DNA of 64,000 bases from assembly GCF_036898095.1 (NCBI RefSeq), contig NC_090726.1:41975571-42039570 (forward strand), given 5' to 3'. This DNA is from Palaemon carinicauda (Eukaryota; Arthropoda; Malacostraca; Decapoda; Palaemonidae). The number at the start of each line of letters is the position of its first letter. The stretch's first letter is position 1. The notes under the pieces are model-generated. The model was not told the origin of the DNA and searched no databases. It saw only the letters and a list, made by a program, of their open reading frames with translations. A program made the position numbers and the translations under genes. Below are positions 54,542 to 64,000 of the stretch, piece by piece.

Positions 54542-57500
54542 GGAAGAGTTATGTTAAAGTCATTTTTTAAAATATTTATTGATATTTTATATTTTGTATT
54601 TACAATTTATGTATTTATACAGTATTTTGTGGATTAATAAAATATATGCATATTTTTAAGAGGTTTTATTTTCTCAATTTTTATGCAAATTGTTAATTTA
54701 GTCAAGTGCCCTCCGAGGGTAACAATTTACAACTTTTATAACAGAACACTTCAAACATACAATAAATCTTTGGTAGAAAATATAGATTACCTAGCATTTT
54801 TCAAATCAGACCCTGCTCAAGAACCAAAGACTTCCTTTCTTCACCCGTGAGTCATAGCAGTCTCCAACCTTGTTAACTCATTTAATACCCGTCTACAATA
54901 AAACATACGATATGAATACTACTACCAGGAAAACTTTCCCATTTACTTAAAGCTTGATAAAATCCTTTGGAACTTTTACAACCATTTGAAACCTTCTGAA
55001 CTTAATGCAAAAGGAATCACCTTTCAGATAGGATGTCAGAATGTAATTAAAACTCTGGAAATGATGGTCTAGTTTATGATGGTAATAGTATTTCTTTTTA
55101 ACATATGCTCTTATTTACCAACTAAACATTGTAGCTGAAAAATTGATATGGGCATTTTGAATATACAAGAAATCCTAGAGTAAAAATAGCACCAAAATCC
55201 AACTAGGTTTGAAATTGAACTTAGATTCAATTGTACTTGAAAAATGAATGAAAAATCTAAACCTGAAAAAACCTTGCTTGAAAATTTACCATACTTTACA
55301 AGAAAACCTCAACACATACACCCTATAGTCTGAGCAGTTTCAAGTAACTCACAGATGGAAAGATTATAAAACATGAAGTTAATAAACCTTAATATTCTGT
55401 CAGTAGAGGTGATTTCTTAATATTCCCCATAATTGTCAGTCTAAAATAGGTGATTTATCAAAATATAGATAAGACCCAATATCTATAGGTCTACTGAAAT
55501 GTTGAGTCATTACCTACACCAGCAAAACCATGCTTTGACATAACAGGCACGCAAATTTCAGGCACGCAAATTTCTCCTACAGAATACATCAAGGCCATAG
55601 GATCCATTAAGGAAAATATAATACAGTAAATTGAGGAAGTTAACTAAAGCAACGAATGAAGCGAAAATACTTTGGTTATGGATTAGTTATTATAATAGCT
55701 AATTGGCTCTTTAAAATCCTATCTGTTTGACGAATTAAAGCTTTCCAGCTCACCAACTTGCGTAAAATATGAGATTTAGAATCAATGATTTTAGTACATG
55801 GTAATGTTAAGTCCCCATTCCCCAATCACGTAACATGAACTATTCTTAGTAAATTAAGACAAAACGTAAAGATTTTAACAGGAAATACTATTTTTACCAT
55901 AAAAGGAGCCTTAAACAGGCCACCTGAATGCTTTTTCCCAAACTAATTTATAATCCAGTTTACTGCGTAGTAAAGTCTAGAACTTGTTTTACTATACACC
56001 GTACATTTCATTCCATGAAAAAAAAAATTCCCTTCAAACTCAAGTCGTAGTACGACAAGACTTTAAAAATTCTCTTTCTGCTGTAACGTTTTGAGTTTAA
56101 CCAAAATTTGAGGAATTCTTTAGTAACCATCAAAAGGAATCTCTGAATTTTCAATTTCCCCTTACTACTGGTAGTCTTTTGCACTTTACAAGACTATCTT
56201 TCACTTTAATTTAACATCTTTAAAGAACACAACAACACATTTTGCAAGGCTTCAAAATATACCAAGATCACAAATTATCCTTTTAATTTTCTCAATTTAT
56301 CTGCAAACATTAAAATTCTAAGCATACCATTTCCTAACCAAGCTTCGAAGAGGAATGCAACCCTTGCAGATATCACAAACGCTTTTCTATAACCCCCAAA
56401 TTCTTTTCAAAGTATTCCCTTACAACATGGCTTACTCTCCTGATTCAGTGTTAATGAACTAGGCCTTAGCCTTTAAACTTTGATACAAGTGTTGATCTTC
56501 AAATTCGCATACCTTATTTTTCTTCAGTGTCCCTTCCTCGAAAAACAAGTGTCCTTCAAAATGCCCAAATATCCCCTACTCTATGCACCTGTAACAGATA
56601 TCCCTTTAACAACTTTCAATATGCACAATTTTTAAAGTTTAGTTCTAGTAACCAAGCTGGCCCTTCCCTAAGAAAATTCTGCAAGCCTTGCAATAAAAAT
56701 AGCTAAACTATAATGGATTACTAATCTGTAAATTATGATTTTAAAATTTTACGAGAAAAACAAGAATTACCATGTCCTATATTCCTTTCATCAAGGTCTA
56801 CCAAACCCGTAAAAAAAATTTAGATCTGCCTGATACAGTACAATGCTCAAGTTATGATTCATCTTACACAAACCCATCTACTAATGGGGATCAGAACAAC
56901 TTGTAGTTCAATTCAGTCTAAGTTAAAATTTAAAAAATGTTCAAAGCAGCAGATTCAAAGTTCTCATTGCAGATGTCATTCTCAGACTATTGGAATATTG
57001 AAAATTTTAAACAAGGCTTTTAGTGCTTCAAGGCTGACAGCTTCACTGGAAAACTTTACAACAAAACAGTCAATTGCTATACCACATTTCAATTTTTGAA
57101 AAGTTATAATACATTGGAAAAAGAATTAACATATTGTTAGTAAATCTTTATTGATAAGCTTACATAAAAATGAATTACCTGGTATAATGACCTAGGCAAA
57201 CTTTAATAAGGTTTCCATCAGCTGACTACCAACATTATAAAATTCGCTATTATCTTTTCAAAGGAATCTCTTAATAGAATACCTCCTGCTTATTGAAGTC
57301 TTATCCATAAATGTTTAGAATGGAATGCTAAAAATTTATGTTAACATTTGTTCCAAATATAAGTTAGTCTTTATGAAAAATTATGACCTCTCAAAATGTA
57401 AGAAATACTAAGATTACAACTATTAGTGGCTTAGGCACTAAAGCTATATCTCTAGCAAATTTTGGCTAAATTCAAACTACTGTAATTAAAAAGTAATAAA

Positions 57501-58097
57501 ATTACATGTATGGCTACTGTAATTACTAGTTTTAATGGTTGTTATTTTCCTATATATACTGGAGATTTAAATTACCATACAAGACAAGACATTAAGAAAC
57601 TTGAAAGTTAAGGACCAATTAATTAGTGGTATAGCAACTAACAGTAGCAAGCAGGAGAAAAAATTTAATTTTAAGATTTGCACCTGGATGTTACAGCCTT
57701 GTTCAAGTTTGAACATAATTTACAATACCTGACTGGAATCAACTATTCAAACCTTTACCTATGAAATAAATTTATATTTTATTTTTCTTAAGATATCCCT
57801 GCATGAATTTTCAGTTACCAAGATAAAAATAAATGAGTCAATGATGGTCATGTATACACTCGCTGGAAAAGCTATTTTTGAGCCAACAATTACTTATATA
57901 TTTAAGTAAATTTCTTTAAATCATATACAATTAAATGAAGTAAAATAAATTACCAGAAACTTAAGGTCTCAACACCATTCAAAATTATTTACTCCACAGG
58001 ATTCTACTTTTCAAATTTAAATTATTAGCGACTCAATGGTTTTAAGGAACCCAAACTGAAACCCTAGAGCCATCAAATTCTGAGCCTGAAATGGAGA
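54542..58097. other. Long non-coding stretch, nothing recognised
   Basis: 3.5 kb of AT-rich DNA without a supported ORF or repeat. It is the least repeat-laden part of the window and could be intron or intergenic sequence. Confidence 0.4.
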
Positions 58098-58456
58098 AAT
58101 TTACTCGTGCGCTTCCTTGTAGACATTTACTCGTGCGCTTCCTTGTAGACATTTACTCGTGCGCTTCCTTGTAGACATTTACTCGTGCGCTTCCTTGTAG
58201 ACATTTACTCGTGCGCTTCCTTGTAGACATTTACTCGTGCGCTTCCTTGTAGACATTTACTCGTGCGCTTCCTTGTAGACATTTACTCGTGCGCTTCCTT
58301 GTAGACATTTACTCGTGCGCTTCCTTGTAGACATTTACTCGTGCGCTTCCTTGTAGACATTTACTCGTGCGCTTCCTTGTAGACATTTACTCGTGCGCTT
58401 CCTTGTAGACATTTACTCGTGCGCTTCCTTGTAGACATTTACTTGTGCGCTTCCTT
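58098..58456. repeat. 26-bp minisatellite, about 14 units
   Basis: Units contain ATTTACTCGTGCGCTTCCTT and GTAGAC. All but the last are essentially identical, so recent expansion or homogenisation. Confidence 0.95.
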
Positions 58457-58459
58457 ATG

Positions 58460-60507
58460 CAATAACTTTTTCCTTTGAGATTTTAAATTTTGGGCTATCC
58501 TTTATAAAGCACAGGTATCTGTCTTCATCTTCGGACCCTTCGTACCAAGAGCTTGAGAATAGAGATCATCTAAAGTAGTTTAGCTTCATAGAATTCTTCC
58601 TGGCACCAATCAAAGGGAGTCACTCCTGTAAAAGGAAATACATTAGCATACTGGGAAAGACTTATGACAGTCTTGTTCTACTGGACATGCCAATACTGAA
58701 CCACAATGTTAAATTGTGACACTAAAACAAAGATTAACAGTGGACTTTCCCACAGCCTTGTGTGCCTCTAATCTTTTGGAAATTACTTGACTGCTCTGAG
58801 AAAGCTTACGACAATGCAATAAAGACAAAAGCATACCTTTGCTAGAGCATCATATTAATTACATGCCCTGTCCTCTCACTTTCTATTCCTCTAACTACTT
58901 TGGTTGTTTAATCTAACACTTTACCCTGTTCATTATACAAATTTAGCTATACACTCCACTAAATATAATCACACGATTCATACGCTAAAATAAACCTAAA
59001 TGGCAAAGTACTGCTCACCCACATAAAACTATAAACTTTCAAGTTCAAGTCTTTACCTAAACAAGACTACTAAGAACCTTTTATGTAAAAAAAAAAAAAA
59101 CCTGTTAGTAACCAATTTCCTGAAGGTTATCAGTGCTACTGATTCAGTAGCTTGTTTTGCTTTAATCCATCTACCAATCCAACACTTGCCTATAATAATT
59201 ATCAATTCAAACTTGTCTGCATTATTCCAATGATTAGTCTCACTAAAAGGCCTATATACAGTATATCCTATATCAAAGCGCCTTACTTTTCCATAGACTA
59301 CCATCTATATCCCTTAACCAAAACATCAATGTCCAATGGGAGGAAAATCTTTCAATAACCAGAGCAACTATTAGCAAAATATTTTTTTTACAGTATACTT
59401 CTAAATGCTGATCCATCCACTAGCCTTCAAAGTGGAAATCCAGGGTGGTTTAAATTTAAACTAATTAATAATGTCCTCTAGTTTCATTTTCTTTTTTTAT
59501 GTACTTTAAACACCTAGAAATTTCTTAACCTTTGCTGCTAGCAACCATACAAAGAAATATAAAAATCATTAACTTTGAAAAAATATTTAAACAGTTAAAA
59601 ATTGAAAATTGAAATGATCAAACTTTACTCAATGTGCCAATGGAAATTTTGATGCAGTGAAGGTAATGTCTAGCTTATATTTGAGAAAAAAAAGTTTTGC
59701 AGGTTAAGCTCTAGATTTCTTCAGCTTATAGAAATTAACTTAGAAGCTAAATTTGGACAGTACTTAACTAATCAGCCACTCTAGCTGGCTACATATTGCA
59801 CTGACAAGAAACCTCCAACCAAACATTTTAATTTACTTAATATTTGTTTGCATCTGTTGGGCTGCAGTCCTTGACCGCCTACCCATTAAGTTCTTACGAA
59901 ATAAACTTTACTAGTTACCCTTGTTGATCAGCTCATTTTAACCAGAGCCCAGTTGATGAACTGTCTTCATATCTAAATCGACTTGGTGCCAACACAAATA
60001 GTTAAGTTTTAACCCCTTCCGAGTTTAATTCCAATATGGCGTGTGGTTAAAATGTCAGGTGAAGATCATTGTCCAAACTTAAATATAACAAAAGTAACAT
60101 TACTCTAGGCTGAATTGCAACCTTTACCTTCTACCTTAAAATCTATTACGAAACGTCAATTCAACATATCCAAATGAAATGCATCAACTTAATTTAATAT
60201 GCCTTGTTCAATTAGCTAATGCAGCCTATTGTTCATAGACTAAAGTGGTTTACTGTCACCCAAAACTACTAGATTTAGTTTGTTCCAGCACCAATTCTTC
60301 TGATGCATACCAAGAAACTCAAGACCCAGACTAAAGGAGATATGTTTAAATTAAGTCTATTAGACTAATAACCAAGTAAACTTGGACCATTTACTCTTGT
60401 CCAGTTCACTTCCCAGAGGCAGAAACTTACTATTTAAGTGACATCCATAACTAATTTGCAAACTTGGTATTTAAACTACTTTCAGACCAATATAAACAGC
60501 ATTCTTT
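58460..60507. other. Non-coding stretch, nothing recognised
   Basis: AT-rich, chance ORFs only. Confidence 0.4.
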
Positions 60508-60516
60508 ATGGCATTG

Positions 60517-62034
60517 GGTTCTAGGAATTCTTGCCGCATACATTTTCGCCGTAGGACTTTTTGCCGTAGGAAACTTTGCCGCTAGGTATTTTTGCCGTAA
60601 GGAATTCTTGCCGCAAATTGTATATTACTTTTATAATTTAAAGGTATATGAAAGAGTTGACTTATAAAAAGAAAATAAGTATAGAGGCCAACATACATAC
60701 ATACATCTAATGCGATGGTTGGTCTCTGATAATTAGCTCTTACTTATGAAGTTTTAAACAAGCAGTTTTAGCCCATACATACACTCCACTGGTTTTGATA
60801 AATAGCTCGTGCTTCTAAAGTTTAAAACAAGTTGTTTATAAACAAGAAGTATACATAACTACTTACATACATACATCTAATTAGCTCTTAGTAAGTTTTA
60901 AACAAGCAGTTTTTAGCATACATACATACACTACTACATACATGAATGCCGTATAATTAATAAAATATATCTAAATTATGAGTATAAAATAGTATGAGAA
61001 CAATAGTTTATTATAAACTGAAAGTTTATTTATTTAAAACAATAAATTCAAGAGCAATTGAAGTTACAATAAATATTCAAATATTCATCATTGTCAAAAT
61101 AAAATCAATAACAAGGTATTACATTATAGAAGGTTTTACTTAAAATTCAAAATATTTGAAAAAAAAAAAAAAAAAAACTAAGTTTAGAATGAGTGCAAAT
61201 TCATTGCAATACTCCGTAAATACTGTACTTTACGCTGAAAATCATATCTCGAAACAATTCTTTGTATTCGTACATAAACATCTTTGTACTTTTTCTTCAT
61301 GTGAGATGCTTCGCCGTGTTCAATTTTAATTCTTTTCTTTATTGCTAGACACTTCGTTTTTCAAAAGGTTAATTAATTGCCAAATATTTGGGTGGATATT
61401 TGTAACAGAACTTTGCAAGGCATTATGAAACCCTTCTACACTATTATTGGTGTTTGGTAACTTATTTAAAGTCCGTTCATAAACATTCCACATATCCACA
61501 GAAAATGTTGGACGGACTCTTCGTCTACGAGGGCCCCTGCCTCTTACCCCACCAATAAAATACGTCTAAAAAGTAAGATACCAGGTCCTGATGCAAATCA
61601 TCGTTGTCAACTAGTTCCTCAAATGCTCTAATAACGTCATTAGAAGGAACAAATGCAAGTGCTGTAAAGCATTTGACCAAAGTGTTAAATTCCGAATCAC
61701 TCTGGTAACGCACTTTATGGGCAAATCCACAGACTTTTCGAAAAACATTTTTAGCTAAATGAAAACTATCAAAATTTGCTTTTTCAAAATCAGTCATCAA
61801 AGTTTCAGGTTGCAAAGTTGAACGCAATTCCTTGAGAACCCCAAAAAATATTCCATACTTATATTTCTTTTATAGGTCAACTCTTTCATATACCTTTAAA
61901 TTATAAAGGTAATATGCAATTTGCGGCAAGAATTCCTTACGGCAAAAATACCTTGTGGCAAAGATTCCTACGGTAAAAAGTCCGTGACAAAAAGTCCTAC
62001 GGCGAAAATGTATGCGGCAAGAATTCCGGTCACC
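60517..62034 (-). mobile_element. Mutator-like (MULE) DNA transposon, internally deleted
   Basis: ATGGCATTG occurs at 60508-60516 and again at 62035-62043, a perfect 9-bp target duplication, the MULE hallmark. Inverted ends start GGNNNNNGGAATTCTTGCCG and extend about 155 bp (left) to 170 bp (right). Within them TTGCCGTAGGA-type words repeat several times. The interior carries the C-terminal part of a MULE transposase on the minus strand. At 1.5 kb it is too short to be complete. Confidence 0.85.
61326..61870 (-). pseudogene. MULE transposase, C-terminal remnant
   Basis: Minus-strand frame with MTDFEKANFDSF (the acidic MTDFE motif of the MULE catalytic core), HKVRYQSDSEFNTL and TALAFVPSNDVIRAFEEL. 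After a 1-nt frame change near 61545 it continues as RRRRVRPTFSVDMWNVYER, then NNSVEGFHNALQ and HPNIWQLI to the stop at 61326. The MTDFE, N-x-E-G-x-H-N and HPNIW motifs are typical of this family. The N-terminal half, including the DNA-binding domain, is absent. Inactive. Confidence 0.75.
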
Positions 62035-62799
62035 ATGGCATTGACATATGAAGATACCTAACACTAGAAATTCATGTAAAATTACAAAATACTAAATTTT
62101 ATGCCAACATCCTTGTGACCACAAAATTTTAAACCATTATTCCAGCTTCTAGCCTATAGTGGCACCTTATATTTTTTCCAGTGCAAAAGAATTACAAAAA
62201 AAATGCCAATTTAAATTTCTGGTTCATTTAGAGCCTTCAATTAACTAAGGTTAATATCTAAGGGAGTGCTAAATACTTATAGTACCAACTGTGTTCTGGC
62301 TTCAAATTTTATCTTTTATATAATTTTCTTTTATATAAATCATAAAACAGAATGTTAGCAAGTTATTTTTGGTCAATATTCATGCTTTTAAAACTATTTA
62401 AAGAGTACCCATATTTACCTTTAAATGTTTCCAGAGACTTGCATTATGTAGGTGTATTATTTTCACGTCAGCTTATCCTTTATCCATTAGCTTCAAGTTT
62501 CAGTTCCACCTGCAGAAAAAAAAAAAAAATTTTAAGTTTTCTTTTATAGATATAATTATAAGGCTACATTATACAGTAATTCTACTAAAGCTTAAATGAT
62601 CAGCACAAGTTGAAAAATCAGACAACCCTTTAATTTAGCAATCAAATCCCAAACTACAGACAGCTGACAAAATGATAATTGGCTATAAAAAGAGTCAAGG
62701 AATACTGCTGGTCTAGATTAAATTGCAGTCAAGATTCTGCATTTATTCTTGCACTTTCAATGAATATGCATTAACATTTTTTCCCAAGGATATGGAGAT

Positions 62800-63550
62800 G
62801 ATCAATAGGTGTGCCTTACCTCAAACCTGGTAAAGCAAGTCGCATAATTGTCACCTATCAATTGCCTTGCTCTGCATTACTTGCAGACTGATGCTTTATT
62901 ATGGCCACCTAACTCAACATCAAGGAGCAGCTTAAACTGTACCAAGCAGGCTTTCAAACTGGATGACATGTAGCAGTCATGTCTAACCTAATAAAATTTA
63001 TAGAGGATGGATTAGAGACCAAAGGAAATAACGCCTAACAGCTGCCAATGACAGGCAACAGCTATTCTCATCAAGGTAGCCTAAATGACCAAAATCCCTG
63101 ACGACGAACATATTAGATCACTTACAAAATAGATCATTGTGGAAATGGATGGCAAGGAAAGTAGAGGAATCAAATGGTCTCCAGCAGTGTCATGTATTAG
63201 GCCCATAAATATTTACTTTCCACAAATCCAAGACAAGGATGTTTACATATGTTGCTGATCTCTGCATTGCAAGTCATGGTTCTTTAAAGCCAGTGAAGGA
63301 ATACTTTAAGGGGACATTATGGTATCAGATGTTACAAAATACAGCACTCATAAAACTATGAAATCACAGGTATGCTTAACCCTCCCCCTCCCCCCCATAC
63401 AGAATATGGGAAAACACCCATATCCAGCCCATCAGCGTCACTTAACCGAACACTATCATCAATAATGTCTCAGCTCAAGTAAAGTGACTGGTATAACTTG
63501 ACAAATAACATCAAGTTGGGAGCTGAAGCAAAAAATTTTCAAGCTAACAG
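62800..63550 (+). pseudogene. Decayed non-LTR retrotransposon reverse transcriptase
   Basis: Plus-strand fragments in shifting frames with stops: YLKPGKASRIIVTYQ near 62818, then YQAGFQTG and LIKFIEDGLETK (family pattern QAGFRxGRSC...FIEDG). They continue with a GKxSRxRNQ-like segment near 63145 and MKSQVC near 63358, matching the region before and after the active site in Jockey/CR1-like RTs. The catalytic motif is not intact. Identification is by motif order. Confidence 0.5.
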
Positions 63551-63554
63551 CCTT

Positions 63555-64000
63555 ATTATTATTATAATTAGGATTATTACCAGCCAAGCTACAACCCTAG
63601 TTGGAAAAGCAAGATAATATAAGCCCATGGGCTGCAATAGGGGAAAAAGTCCAGTGAGGAAAGGAAATAAGGAAATAAATAAATGAGAATTCTAAAAACA
63701 GTAACGCCAAAACAGATATGTCCTATATAAACTATTAACGTCAAAATTAGAAGTCATAAAAACTATAAAAACTTATGTCAGCCTGGTCAATAAAAACATT
63801 TGCTCCAACTTTGAACTTTTGAAGTTCTACTGATTCAACTACCCGATTAGGAAGATCATTCCACAACTTGGTCACAGCAGGAATAAAACTTCTAGAATAC
63901 CGTGTAGTATTGAGCCTCACGATGGAGAAGGCCTGTATTACAATTAACTGCCTGCCAAGCATTATGAACAAGATAGAATTGTCCAGGGAGTTTTGAATGT
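63555..64000 (-). mobile_element. LINE 3' end including the ORF2 C-terminus, runs off the window
   Basis: On the minus strand the last 75 codons of an RT protein end at 63747 (RYSRSFIPAVTKLWNDLP, followed by NRVVESVELQKFK), the usual C-terminal pattern of non-LTR ORF2 proteins. The 3' untranslated part and the (TAA)-like tail end at about 63555. The same 3' end occurs at 10102-10375 and 42700-42995. The rest of the element lies beyond 64000. Confidence 0.75.

Overview
This is a 64 kb window of AT-rich, repeat-packed animal nuclear DNA. The signs point to a decapod crustacean (shrimp, prawn or crab): DIRS1-like tyrosine-recombinase retrotransposons are numerous, long (CT)n microsatellites recur, and several dispersed repeats have a decapod character. 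The species assignment is inference. I found no host protein-coding gene that I can defend. Nearly all recognisable coding sequence belongs to transposable elements.

Layout. 0-3.4 kb: a complete hAT-type MITE (313-601), dispersed repeats and a tRNA-derived SINE (3106-3320). 3.4-9.8 kb: a decayed DIRS-like element A (+) that has lost its right terminal repeat. 9.8-16.5 kb: a LINE 3' end, an isolated terminus of a DIRS element, and old tandem repeats. 16.5-24.7 kb: DIRS-like element B (+), with near-identical terminal repeats but wrecked genes, four nested tandem arrays and an embedded 5S rRNA fragment. 24.75-25.04 kb: a (TA)n tract. 26.36-34.02 kb: element C (-), almost intact. It has a spliced gag with an RGG tail, RT-RNase H with a methyltransferase-like tail, and a tyrosine recombinase whose start overlaps the RT stop. 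35.08-41.6 kb: element D (+), related to A, with a handful of stops and 1-nt frameshifts. 41.9-64 kb: AT-rich DNA with a piggyBac-type MITE (41963-42262), LINE tails, a palindromic MITE (43916-44108), a Tigger-like element with a 42-bp minisatellite, (CT)n tracts, a 26-bp minisatellite at 58.1 kb, a deleted Mutator-like element with 9-bp target duplications (60517-62034), a decayed non-LTR reverse transcriptase and the 3' end of another LINE running off the window.

How the parts work together. In each DIRS-like element, gag (nucleocapsid-like), RT/RNase H and a tyrosine recombinase lie between inverted terminal repeats. An internal complementary region downstream of the recombinase carries the complement of the left end joined to that of the right end. 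This fits the established DIRS model, in which the ends are rebuilt on a circular intermediate that the recombinase then integrates. All four internal junctions can be read directly here, although in A the right terminal repeat itself is missing. The most notable observations are: element B, with about 99% identical termini around dead genes, which suggests mobilisation in trans; the spliced gag, the ATGA stop/start overlap and the covarying hairpins of element C; and the RT/recombinase overlap conserved in both frames in A and D.
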